A stretch of DNA of 16,759 nt. It comes from an uncultured Porphyromonadaceae bacterium (GTDB lineage Bacteria > Bacteroidota > Bacteroidia > Bacteroidales > Muribaculaceae). The stretch is from NCBI GenBank assembly GCA_947175225.1, contig CAMWLX010000033.1, positions 1-16,759 on the forward strand, in the 5' to 3' direction. Below are positions 9,228 through 16,177 of the stretch, in pieces. Position 1 is the stretch's first letter. Each line of letters starts with the position of its first letter. The translations under genes and the position numbers were made by a program. The notes beneath the pieces were generated by a model, which was not told the origin of the DNA, searched no databases, and was given only the letters and a program-made list of their open reading frames with translations.

Positions 9228-9322
9228 GATCATGTGTATAAAAAACTAACTAAATTTCGGGTTGTCAATAAATTATATCTCAAAATCCACACGTCGGTGC
9301 AGATGTTTGGGTATTTGGAGGT

Positions 9323-9353
9323 CAAAATTACATAAATAACCTAATATTTGCAA
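9323..9353 (-). promoter_or_regulatory. Bacteroidota-type promoter of the lipoprotein gene
   Basis: On the minus strand the box TAATTTTG (9330-9323) matches the -7 consensus TAnnTTTG, and a TTG (9353-9351) lies 20 bases upstream at the -33 position. Transcription would start near 9316 and give a leader of roughly 90 bases. It is the best promoter match in the window. Confidence 0.6.
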
Positions 9354-9363
9354 CTTTTTCCCT

Positions 9364-9406
9364 AAAAAAATCAATGTGCGCGGCGTAGAGAAAACTTTAG
9401 TGCGCC
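9364..9406 (-). terminator. Possible terminator after the ATP-grasp gene
   Basis: Just past the stop, the minus strand reads a weak GGCG...CGCC stem (9406-9403 with 9385-9382) and then a run of seven T (9370-9364). The U-run is clear but the stem is short, so termination efficiency is uncertain. Confidence 0.28.
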
Positions 9407-10351
9407 TTACGATTCGTAGAAGATAGCTTCCTTTTGGTAGCGAGCCATAAGAGTATTATAAGCCCAATCGTCGCAAGGCTGAAGAGAAATGCCGCGAGAT
9501 TCGTCGATGATATAGTCGGAGATAGGAGCACCGGCATATATTGAACAGACAACCCCACCTCCGAGCCTGGGATTGACTTCCATCAGCAGGTAGCGGTTGC
9601 GGTCAAGGTCGTGAAGGAATTGGAGAGTAATCGGGCCACGAAGATTGAATGTCTCAATCACCTGACGGCTTAGCTTGTCAAGGGCAGAGTTGCGGCAAGT
9701 TATAGTGCGAGTGACCTCTCCACCCATTATTTCCAGCCGGACACGAGGCACCACGGTGAGTATCTCGCCTTTCTGCGACACATAGCAGTCGACAGTATAT
9801 TCATCCATATTCTCTATGAATTCCTGCACGAGATAATCGCTCAGGTTCTCGAGTTGCATCAGCTCATCGAGAGTATGAAATATCTTGATTCCTCTTGAAG
9901 CTGATCCTTTTCGTGGCTTTGCAATCGCCGGCATCTTGGCATTGATTGCAGTATAAGTCTTAGGAATCGGGATACCGGCTTTTTCGAAAGCCTTTGCTGC
10001 TTCAACCTTATCAAACATTGTGCGGCTTGTCTCGAAATCACCAACGGGTATAAATACGTCGGGGAGATGATGACGCACCTTTGAAGCAATCTCAATGGCA
10101 CCGTCGACAAAGGGAAGGATAATGTCGACATCATACTCGCGGGCTACCTTCACAATGTCGGACACAACGTTCGGATCGCTCCATCTCAAGCCGACTATCA
10201 CCTTGCCAACGAGGGCTATCGGGACTTGCTCAAGGAGTTCGTAGCTGATGATGTTGACTTCGCGGCCGATACGCTCTCCACTACGTTTGAACAGTTCTGC
10301 CATCGACACACGGCGAGCTCCGCCGAGCATCAAGATATTAATCTTTTTCAT
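9407..10351 (-). CDS. ATP-grasp ligase-like protein (CarB/PylC-like)
   Basis: A 314-residue protein with the three-part ATP-grasp layout. The N-terminal Rossmann-like pre-ATP-grasp domain runs to ~110 (INILMLGGARRVSMAELF, later VDIILPFVDGAIEIA). A flexible ATP-binding lobe has Lys145 in AIAKPRKGSASRGI, and the metal/ATP site is E258-x-N260-P-R262 in LLMEVNPRLGGG. This architecture resembles one half of the carbamoyl-phosphate synthase large subunit and PylC-like amino-acid ligases, enzymes that activate a carboxylate as acyl-phosphate and join it to an amine. The substrate cannot be read from the sequence. It lies 26 bases downstream of the GNAT acyltransferase gene in the same direction and is almost certainly cotranscribed, so it probably acts on the same product or pathway. 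It is not carB itself: it is far too short and carries only one ATP-grasp unit. Confidence 0.85.
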   Translation of the reverse strand: MKKINILMLGGARRVSMAELFKRSGERIGREVNIISYELLEQVPIALVGKVIVGLRWSDPNVVSDIVKVAREYDVDIILPFVDGAIEIASKVRHHLPDVFIPVGDFETSRTMFDKVEAAKAFEKAGIPIPKTYTAINAKMPAIAKPRKGSASRGIKIFHTLDELMQLENLSDYLVQEFIENMDEYTVDCYVSQKGEILTVVPRVRLEIMGGEVTRTITCRNSALDKLSRQVIETFNLRGPITLQFLHDLDRNRYLLMEVNPRLGGGVVCSIYAGAPISDYIIDESRGISLQPCDDWAYNTLMARYQKEAIFYES

Positions 10352-10377
10352 AAATTAAAATTTTATCGATTCCAGTA

Positions 10378-11322
10378 TTACCCTTTGCTTATTTCTTCTT
10401 TGTAGGTTTCGATATGCCGCTTCTTCTTTTCTTGAATGATTTCGGATATCGTAAGGAAAATTCCACTCTCTTCCACATCGCCAAATTCATCATTGACCGC
10501 AGTGCCAAACATGCGCATTGTCGGAGAAAGACTCATATATGCATTTACGAGAGGGGGGATATTGAGGCCCTTTTCACGGATAAGACGGTTGAGGATCTTA
10601 TAGTCTTCCTTATAATTTTCGCCGGATAAGCGTCTCTGAATTTCCGGAGTCATTGCCTTGGTATCAATCGGACGGATCGGACGGGCAAGTTCTTCCATGT
10701 CGGGGAAATGCTTGTTGAGGAATCCCAATATCAAGTCGAGATTCTCTCTTCCGAAAGCAGGATACATCGTCACTTTTCCGAATAGATACTTTATATGGGG
10801 ATATACCACAGTGAGCGCACCGAGACCATCCCAAAGATTGTCGAGAGCAAACAGGGCCTTCGTACCTGCCTTGCTGCTCTGATAGCCAACTGACACAAAC
10901 GAACGTCCAAGCTCGAGAGTGTCAGGGAGGATTTCTTTTAGGAATCTATCTGAGAATTTAAAGAGATGTGCAGTGGCAATTTTCGGCACTCCAGACGACA
11001 TATCAATCTTGTCACCCGTAATAAAACGGTAGCCGCCGAGGATCTCGCGGGCCTGTGGATCCCAAACCATCAATTGCTGGCATGGCACATCCATAGTATC
11101 GAATTCATCGATGTCATATCCTTTACCCGTGCCGCCTCCGGCTTGCCGGAATGCCGCCTCACGCAGGCGCCCAATCTCGAGCATCGTATTGGGCGCAGAA
11201 TGGGCATCGACAACGAACAGAAGGTTGTCGCCTTTATTTGTATGTCTTAAGAAACGCTCGGGAGTCAGCTCACTCTCTATAGCGTCTCTATCCACTGGTG
11301 GTATGATGGGCTCCATTGTCAT
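10378..11322 (-). CDS. GNAT-fold N-acyltransferase (OlsB/GlsB-like, COG3176 type)
   Basis: A 314-residue protein of the group often labelled 'putative hemolysin' or GNAT N-acyltransferase, whose characterised members (OlsB, GlsB, N-acyl amino acid synthases) transfer a fatty acyl chain to an amino acid. Supporting features are the N-terminal substrate region (EIGRLREAAFRQAGGGTGKGYDIDEFD), the strand LGGYRFITG, the ELGR signature at 137-140 in LELGRSFVSVGYQSS, and the conserved block FALDNLWDGLGALTVVYP. The C-terminal ~80 residues (NIPPLVNAYMSLSPTMRMFGTAVNDEFGDVEESGI) are typical of Bacteroidota members. An ATG two codons inside (11316) is an equally good start. Bacteroides GlsB works with a PlsC-like O-acyltransferase, GlsA. 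Here the partner gene is an ATP-grasp ligase instead, so glycine-lipid synthesis is possible but unproved. Confidence 0.82.
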   Translation of the reverse strand: MTMEPIIPPVDRDAIESELTPERFLRHTNKGDNLLFVVDAHSAPNTMLEIGRLREAAFRQAGGGTGKGYDIDEFDTMDVPCQQLMVWDPQAREILGGYRFITGDKIDMSSGVPKIATAHLFKFSDRFLKEILPDTLELGRSFVSVGYQSSKAGTKALFALDNLWDGLGALTVVYPHIKYLFGKVTMYPAFGRENLDLILGFLNKHFPDMEELARPIRPIDTKAMTPEIQRRLSGENYKEDYKILNRLIREKGLNIPPLVNAYMSLSPTMRMFGTAVNDEFGDVEESGIFLTISEIIQEKKKRHIETYKEEISKG

Positions 11323-11373
11323 AATTTCAATATGTAGTCAATCTTTCCGTCGTTAACCATCCTTTCCAAATTG

Positions 11374-11381
11374 CAAAGTTA
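11374..11381 (-). promoter_or_regulatory. -7 promoter box of the acyltransferase/ATP-grasp operon
   Basis: The minus strand reads TAACTTTG, a full match to the Bacteroidota -7 consensus, about 52 bases upstream of the ATG at 11322. No clear TTTG is found at the -33 distance; that position is occupied by the heptamer repeats at 11394-11428. Confidence 0.45.
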
Positions 11382-11393
11382 ATAATAATTTTG

Positions 11394-11428
11394 GAATAAT
11401 GCATAATTCGTAATGCATAATTCATAAT
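11394..11428. repeat. Degenerate 7-bp tandem repeat overlapping the uvrC stop
   Basis: Five consecutive heptamers on the plus strand: GAATAAT, GCATAAT, TCGTAAT, GCATAAT, TCATAAT. All end in TAAT except the first (ATAAT is shared). Units 2-3 and 4-5 also form a 14-bp duplication with one mismatch (11401-11414 and 11415-11428). The array forms the last two codons and stop of uvrC and covers the -15 to -50 region of the next promoter. Confidence 0.75.
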
Positions 11429-13353
11429 TTTTCGTCAGTGTGAAAATGTGAAAATACAATCATTCCTTTTGATTTTCCTACCGCTTCTATTATGGAGTCG
11501 AGAGTGGCTTCCTTTATGCGCTTCACGCTTTTGAATTGCTTGATGAGAGCCGTCTTTGTAGCAGGACCGACACCTTTTATGGAGTCGAGTTCGCTCACGG
11601 TCTGCCCTTTTGATCGGCGGTCGCGGTGGTGAGTGATACCGAATCGGTGGGCTTCGTCGCGCATTGCCTGAATGACGCGCAGACTCGGGCTTGTCTTATT
11701 GATGTAGAGAGGGAGGGAGTCTCCGGGGAAATAGATTTCTTCTAGGCGTTTCGCAATGCCGACGAGAGCCACTTCTCCCCTAATCCCCATTTCATCGAAA
11801 GCTTCCACCGCTGCACTGAGCTGCCCTTTGCCGCCATCAACCACCACCATATCCGGCAGTTTCTCCCCTTCAGCCATCATGCGAGTGTAGCGGCGATGCA
11901 ACACCTCCTTCATTGAAGCAAAGTCGTCGGCACCAACCACAGTCTTAATGATAAAGTGCCGATAGTCTTTTTTTGAAGGTTTTCCATTACGGAAAACGAC
12001 GCAACTTGCAACGGGATTAGTGCCCTGGATATTCGAGTTATCAAAACATTCGATATGCCTTGGTTGCACTTCAAGACGAAAATCACGTTTCATGGTCTCC
12101 ATTAATTTTTCGACACTTCTCTCAGGGTCGAGAGCCTCCGCCTGCTTCTCCTTATCTTTGAGATATTGCGTAGCGTTCTTGACAGCTACGTCGAGCACCT
12201 TCTTCAGGTCTCCGCGCTGAGGCACCGTAAATTTGATTTTTTCAAAATCCACATCCGGCAGAAAAGGGACGATCACTTCGGAAAATTCGCGTTCGAAGCG
12301 CCGCCCAACTTCCGAGATAGCCATCGACAAAAGTTCTTCTTTTGACGATGCCGAACAACGTCGATATTCAAGGTTGATGCTCTGGATTACCGCTCCATTG
12401 TGGAGATGCATGAAATTGACCACAGCCTCATCCTCATCATCACTTGTCACGAATCCGAAGATATCAAGATCTGCTGTTTCGGTCTTTGCAACGATGCTCT
12501 TGACATTGTAGCGCTTCACAGCCTCGTATTTCTCCTTCACCTCCTGCGCCTGCTCGAATTTCCAATCCTCGCTTAGACGCTGCATCTCCCCTAACAGATA
12601 TTTTTCCAATTCTACGGTTTCACCGCGTAAAATTGCCCTTACGCGAGTGACGTATTCATCATACTGCTCTTTGTTGATGAACCCCCTGCATGGACCGCCA
12701 CATTTTTTGATATGATAATCGAGACATAGGGAGTATTTACCTCGAGCAATCCCCTTTTCATCGAGGATATGGCGGCAACTGCGGAGAGGGAAAATGTCTC
12801 GTATCAGTTGAAGCACCACTTTAGCTGACTGCACATTTGAGTAAGGACCATAATATTTCGCACCCAGCCCCTTCTCCCTTGTCATGAAGACCCGAGGAAA
12901 ATCTTCTTTGGTGACCACGATCCAAGGATACGACTTGTCGTCTTTCAGGAGCACATTGTAGCGCGGTTGATACTCCTTTATCATTGCACTTTCGAGATGA
13001 AGGGCATCCTCTTCGCTGTGGACAACTATGAAGCGCATATCCACAATGGAGCGGACAAGCAGGTTTGTGCGCCGGATGTCGTGCTGACGATTGAAATAAG
13101 AAGAAACTCTCCTTTTGAGACGTTTCGCCTTTCCGACATATATAACCGTCCCGGTATTGTCGAGATACATGTATACTCCCGGAGAATCCGGCAGAGAAAG
13201 AATCTTCTCACGGAGTTTTTCGCCGGGTCTGTTATGGCGAATGTCATCAGGAGTGCGGTCGGACTTTATCTCGAGATTAAAACCGCCATGCTCGTTGATG
13301 TCCCGACCCACTCCGGCAAGCAGATCATTATTATTATCTATTTCTTCGGTCAT
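11422..13353 (-). CDS. uvrC: Excinuclease ABC subunit UvrC
   Basis: The dual-incision endonuclease of nucleotide excision repair: it cuts the damaged strand 3' and 5' of the lesion after UvrB is loaded. The protein has 643 residues. The GIY-YIG nuclease domain spans about 50-135 (SPGVYMYLDNTGTVIYVGKAKRLKRR). Four cysteines at 193, 210, 218 and 222 match the cluster recently linked to Fe-S binding in UvrC. The UvrB-binding UVR motif is near 245-282. The RNase H-like endonuclease domain contains D438 in ECFDNSN and DGGKGQL at 506-512, and a C-terminal helix-hairpin-helix occupies about 589-626 (LDSIKGVGPATKTALIKQF). Compared with E. coli, the start adds a polar leader of about 35 residues, which may be real or reflect a downstream start. 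It is separated from apt by a strong hairpin terminator, so it needs its own promoter or read-through; none was recognised in the 58-base gap. Confidence 0.97.
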   Translation of the reverse strand: MTEEIDNNNDLLAGVGRDINEHGGFNLEIKSDRTPDDIRHNRPGEKLREKILSLPDSPGVYMYLDNTGTVIYVGKAKRLKRRVSSYFNRQHDIRRTNLLVRSIVDMRFIVVHSEEDALHLESAMIKEYQPRYNVLLKDDKSYPWIVVTKEDFPRVFMTREKGLGAKYYGPYSNVQSAKVVLQLIRDIFPLRSCRHILDEKGIARGKYSLCLDYHIKKCGGPCRGFINKEQYDEYVTRVRAILRGETVELEKYLLGEMQRLSEDWKFEQAQEVKEKYEAVKRYNVKSIVAKTETADLDIFGFVTSDDEDEAVVNFMHLHNGAVIQSINLEYRRCSASSKEELLSMAISEVGRRFEREFSEVIVPFLPDVDFEKIKFTVPQRGDLKKVLDVAVKNATQYLKDKEKQAEALDPERSVEKLMETMKRDFRLEVQPRHIECFDNSNIQGTNPVASCVVFRNGKPSKKDYRHFIIKTVVGADDFASMKEVLHRRYTRMMAEGEKLPDMVVVDGGKGQLSAAVEAFDEMGIRGEVALVGIAKRLEEIYFPGDSLPLYINKTSPSLRVIQAMRDEAHRFGITHHRDRRSKGQTVSELDSIKGVGPATKTALIKQFKSVKRIKEATLDSIIEAVGKSKGMIVFSHFHTDEKL

Positions 13354-13369
13354 TTATGCCAGAATTGAT

Positions 13370-13396
13370 AAAAGCTCCGATTCCATCGGAGCTTTT
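13370..13396 (-). terminator. Intrinsic terminator after apt
   Basis: A perfect 12-bp inverted repeat (AAAAGCTCCGAT at 13370-13381, ATCGGAGCTTTT at 13385-13396) with a 3-base loop lies in the apt-uvrC gap, 16 bases past the apt stop. On the minus strand the stem is followed by TTTTATC, and on the plus strand by TTTTTTAT, so it could work in either direction. It is the clearest terminator in the window. Confidence 0.85.
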
Positions 13397-13411
13397 TTAT
13401 AGAACTTTAAA

Positions 13412-13936
13412 TTAATATGTCAGGAGAGATGTCACTTCTACATCTTTTGGAAGAACATCTCGACCATGGAGGTCAGAGAGCTCCACGATGAAATTAATGT
13501 AGATTTTTTTCGGATTCATAGACTTCACGAGCTGGCAGCATGCGTTCATTGTGCCGCCAGTGGCGAGCAGGTCATCATGTAGCACCACCACATCGTCGGG
13601 AGTGATAGCATCACTGTGAAGTTCGATAGTATCCACTCCATACTCTTTTGCATAGGAAGCCTTGACAGTGACGGAAGGGAGTTTACCGGGTTTACGAGCC
13701 GGCACAAAACCTGCGCCAAGCCTATCGGCAAGTATAGATCCTCCGATGAAACCGCGGGATTCTATACCTACTACCTTTGTCACGCCTTTGTCTTTGTAAA
13801 GTTCGGCGAGGGCATCGCCCATTACATGGAGAGCCTCACCATTCTTAATCATTGTAGTCAGGTCTCTGAACATGATTCCCACAGATGGGAAGTCTGGCAC
13901 GTCTCTGATGAGACTTCTTAAATCTTCAAGCTGCAT
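13412..13936 (-). CDS. apt: Adenine phosphoribosyltransferase
   Basis: A purine-salvage enzyme that converts adenine and PRPP to AMP and pyrophosphate in the cytoplasm. The 174-residue length is the normal bacterial size. Signatures include the N-terminal PDFPSVGIMFRDLTT segment typical of APRT, ESRGFIGG at 59-66, the RKPGKLP flexible loop at 81-87, and the PRPP-binding loop HDDLLATGGT at 120-129. The usual first residue of that loop's acidic pair is preceded here by His (VVVLHDD). The gene appears monocistronic: a strong terminator follows it and a 177-base intergenic region with a parS-like site and a 20-bp palindrome precedes it. The palindrome 19-38 bases ahead of the ATG could be an operator or a leader hairpin. 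Confidence 0.96.
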   Translation of the reverse strand: MQLEDLRSLIRDVPDFPSVGIMFRDLTTMIKNGEALHVMGDALAELYKDKGVTKVVGIESRGFIGGSILADRLGAGFVPARKPGKLPSVTVKASYAKEYGVDTIELHSDAITPDDVVVLHDDLLATGGTMNACCQLVKSMNPKKIYINFIVELSDLHGRDVLPKDVEVTSLLTY

Positions 13937-13954
13937 AACTTTTGTTTTATTATA

Positions 13955-13974
13955 GAAGTTGTTTAAACAACTTC
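13955..13974. promoter_or_regulatory. 20-bp perfect palindrome upstream of apt
   Basis: GAAGTTGTTTAAACAACTTC is fully palindromic and lies 19 bases upstream of the apt start codon, where a repressor operator or a short leader hairpin would be expected. Its right half plus two bases (AAACAACTTCAT, 13965-13976) recurs exactly at 42-53, upstream of the PorT-like gene. The bound factor is unknown. Confidence 0.5.
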
Positions 13975-14016
13975 ATATTGAATATTTTCGATGAAATCGA
14001 TGAATATGCTTAATCT

Positions 14017-14046
14017 TTAAAAATGTTTCACGTGAAACATTTTTAA
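14017..14046. other. parS-like centromere site between mnmG and apt
   Basis: The core TGTTTCACGTGAAACA (14024-14039) is a perfect 16-bp palindrome and an exact match to the widely conserved ParB-binding parS consensus (TGTTNCACGTGAAACA). Perfect symmetry continues outward through A5/T5 flanks and two more pairs to 30 bp. ParB bound at parS nucleates the partition complex that segregates the chromosome; such sites cluster near oriC and are often near gidA/mnmG. parA and parB are not in the window. Its symmetry would also allow a 13-bp-arm hairpin that could end mnmG transcripts, but the exact core match makes parS the first choice. Confidence 0.85.
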
Positions 14047-14054
14047 TCTAAAAT

Positions 14055-14081
14055 ATGGGCTTTAAGGGCTTTAGTGGGCTT
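14055..14081. repeat. Degenerate 9-bp tandem repeat downstream of mnmG
   Basis: Three consecutive units on the plus strand, ATGGGCTTT, AAGGGCTTT and AGTGGGCTT, with one more copy (AATGGGCTT, 14107-14115) that runs into the mnmG stop codon. The minus-strand consensus is roughly AAAGCCCNT. The array lies 9 bases from the parS-like palindrome. Confidence 0.55.
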
Positions 14082-14113
14082 GGGGTGTTAAAGCTCTAGG
14101 GGATTTAATGGGC

Positions 14114-16036
14114 TTAATTGCGGAGGAGGACGAGGAGAACATTGATGTCGGCAGGAGAGACACCAGGAATTCGGGAGGCCTGCCCTATCGTAGAAGGTCG
14201 GATTCGGGAAAGTTTCTGGCGACCTTCAGTAGAAATGGCAAGGATCTCGTCGAAGTTCATAGTCTCAGGAATCTTTACTTTCTCGAGGCGACTCATACGG
14301 TCGGCAGACTCACGTTCGCGGTCAATGTAACCTTGATACTTGATCAAGATCTCGGCAGACTCGATTATCTCCTCTCTCCTACTCTGCTCCACTTCTGCAC
14401 AACGCTGTGCGAGATGTGGGATAAACGGCATCAGGTTTTCGAAATTCAATTGTGGCCGGCGAAGCAGATCGGCAATCTTGACGCGACCGGGGAGGCGCCC
14501 TGTCGCGCAATTGTCAAGGAACTGCTGCAGCTCCTCAGAGGGGCGAGTCGAAGTAGCCTCACACCACTCCACGAGACTATCTCGCTCAGCATATTTTGAC
14601 TTCATCGCTGCATAACGATATTCGTCGGCAAGCCCGATTTCATATCCTATGGGGGTAAGACGAAGGTCGGCATCATCCTGACGGAGGAGTATTCGGAATT
14701 CTGCACGACTCGTAAACATACGATAGGGTTCATCGACACCTTTTGTCACCAGGTCATCAATTAAGACACCGATATATGCTTGGTCTCGACCGAGTATCAC
14801 AGGATCAAGCCCCTTAGCACTCCTTGCAGCATTTATGCCAGCCATCAGACCCTGGGCGGCAGCCTCCTCATAACCAGTAGTGCCATTGACCTGACCGGCA
14901 AGATAAAGATTTCTGACAATCTTTGACTCCAAGCTATGACGCAGCTGAGTCGGATCGAAGAAGTCGTATTCTATGGCGTAACCGGGACGATAGAACTGCA
15001 CATTGCAAAGAGCAGGGATTCGCGAAAGAGCCTCCATCTGAACCTGCCAAGGCAAAGAGCTTGAAAAACCATTAATGTAGAATTCATGCGTCGTCTCCCC
15101 CTCCGGCTCAAGGAAGAGCTGATGACTTTCCTTGTCGGCAAATGTCACTATCTTTGTTTCAATAGAAGGACAGTAACGAGGTCCTATACTTTTTATCTGG
15201 CCATTGTAAAGCGGAGAGTCGGCAAGATTATCATTGAGAATCTTATGCACCTCCGGACTTGTATGCACAATATAGCAATCTCTCGGAGGAAGAGTTCTCT
15301 TGACAGATGGAAGATAGGAGAATTTATGAAAATCCCGTTTGACAGAGCCATCGAAAAGGCGCTGGTCATCACCAGACTGAACCGTAGCAAGATCATAATC
15401 AATCGAACTGCCATCTATACGTGCAGGCGTACCGGTTTTCATTCTTCCGACATTGAGACCCATGCCACGCAGCTGATCAGAAAGGCCTCGGGAGGAAGCT
15501 TCAGAAATACGTCCTCCTTCAATTTGAGTAGGGCCGAAATGCATCAACCCATTTAAGAAAGTTCCAGCAGTGAGGATGACTTTCTTCGCTTTGAAATTAA
15601 TGCCCAAAGCCGTTTCAACTCCACAGACTTTATTATCATCTCCATCATTTTCGATGAGAAGACCGATGACCATATCTTGAAAGAGATATAAATTTTCAGT
15701 TTCGTCGAGAGTCTTTCTCCATTCATCTATGAAACGAGTACGGTCAGACTGGACACGTGGCGACCAGACAGCAGGGCCCTTGCTACGGTTAAGCATACGG
15801 AACTGAATTGCAGTGCGGTCGGCGATGATGCCCATCATACCACCAAGCGCATCAATTTCGCGCACTATCTGACCTTTGGCAATCCCGCCTACGGCAGGAT
15901 TGCACGACATCTGGGCTACCCGATTCATATCGGCAGTAATAAGAAGGGTACTGCAGCCAAGACGAGCGGAAGCAACTGCAGCTTCACATCCGGCATGTCC
16001 TGCACCAACCACTATTACATCATATTCAAACAACAT
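14114..16036 (-). CDS. mnmG: tRNA uridine-5-carboxymethylaminomethyl modification enzyme MnmG (GidA)
   Basis: The FAD-dependent partner of the GTPase MnmE; together they install the cmnm5/nm5 group on the wobble uridine (U34) of certain tRNAs using methylene-tetrahydrofolate. The 640-residue length matches the family (E. coli 629). The N-terminal FAD motif is at 11-16 (VIVVGAGHAGCEAAVASARLG). Next comes the signature MSCNPAVGGIAKGQIVREIDALGG with Cys45, then the second conserved Cys in GPRYCPSIETKIVTFADK, and GYEEAAAQGLMAGINAA for FAD binding. The C-terminal helical domain that binds MnmE and tRNA is complete. MnmE is not in the window. The gene lies downstream of ybeY with a 141-base gap that carries a heptamer array and two short hairpins; no -7 box was seen, so cotranscription with ybeY is possible. 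A parS-like site follows it. Confidence 0.97.
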   Translation of the reverse strand: MLFEYDVIVVGAGHAGCEAAVASARLGCSTLLITADMNRVAQMSCNPAVGGIAKGQIVREIDALGGMMGIIADRTAIQFRMLNRSKGPAVWSPRVQSDRTRFIDEWRKTLDETENLYLFQDMVIGLLIENDGDDNKVCGVETALGINFKAKKVILTAGTFLNGLMHFGPTQIEGGRISEASSRGLSDQLRGMGLNVGRMKTGTPARIDGSSIDYDLATVQSGDDQRLFDGSVKRDFHKFSYLPSVKRTLPPRDCYIVHTSPEVHKILNDNLADSPLYNGQIKSIGPRYCPSIETKIVTFADKESHQLFLEPEGETTHEFYINGFSSSLPWQVQMEALSRIPALCNVQFYRPGYAIEYDFFDPTQLRHSLESKIVRNLYLAGQVNGTTGYEEAAAQGLMAGINAARSAKGLDPVILGRDQAYIGVLIDDLVTKGVDEPYRMFTSRAEFRILLRQDDADLRLTPIGYEIGLADEYRYAAMKSKYAERDSLVEWCEATSTRPSEELQQFLDNCATGRLPGRVKIADLLRRPQLNFENLMPFIPHLAQRCAEVEQSRREEIIESAEILIKYQGYIDRERESADRMSRLEKVKIPETMNFDEILAISTEGRQKLSRIRPSTIGQASRIPGVSPADINVLLVLLRN

Positions 16037-16044
16037 TACGATAT

Positions 16045-16093
16045 AATTGAGAATTGAGAATAATTTAGAATTTTGAATTTAGAATTTAGAATT
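16045..16093. repeat. Degenerate 7-bp tandem repeat upstream of mnmG
   Basis: Seven consecutive plus-strand heptamers: AATTGAG, AATTGAG, AATAATT, TAGAATT, TTGAATT, TAGAATT, TAGAATT. The array begins 8 bases ahead of the mnmG ATG and spans the expected leader and promoter region, so copy number or sequence could affect mnmG expression. Confidence 0.8.
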
Positions 16094-16109
16094 TCTGCCC
16101 TTGTCTTCC

Positions 16110-16145
16110 ATTCATGATTCTCCATGAATAATCAGCTTGCCTGAT
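16110..16145. other. Two adjacent short hairpins between ybeY and mnmG
   Basis: ATTCATG/CATGAAT (16110-16116 and 16123-16129, loop 6) is followed at once by ATCAG/CTGAT (16131-16135 and 16141-16145, loop 5). Neither is followed by a U-run on the minus strand. They may stabilise the ybeY 3' end or may be chance in AT-rich DNA. Confidence 0.35.
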
Positions 16146-16177
16146 GATATGTCATTAATTCCAGACTGAGGAGTCAA

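Noticed and set aside
9407..10351. Carbamoyl-phosphate synthase large subunit (carB) fragment
   Set aside because: The protein is complete with its own start, one pre-ATP-grasp and one ATP-grasp unit, and intact binding residues, so it is a stand-alone ligase-like protein rather than a broken carB.
11394..11428. CRISPR-like or MITE-like element at the uvrC end
   Set aside because: Units are only 7 bp with no spacers, there are no terminal inverted repeats or target duplications, and no cas or transposase gene is nearby.
786..13353. mfd and uvrC as a dedicated DNA-repair island
   Set aside because: They are more than 7 kb apart, separated by unrelated genes, their own promoters and hairpins, so the shared window is more likely coincidence than a functional cluster.
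14017..14046. The parS palindrome read only as an intrinsic terminator of mnmG
   Set aside because: The T-run belongs to the stem rather than following it, and an exact 16-bp match to the parS consensus is very unlikely by chance. A secondary terminator role is not excluded.
14108..14599. Open frame of 163 codons on the plus strand overlapping the mnmG 3' end
   Set aside because: It lies antisense to the conserved MnmG C-terminal domain and the translation has no recognisable pattern.
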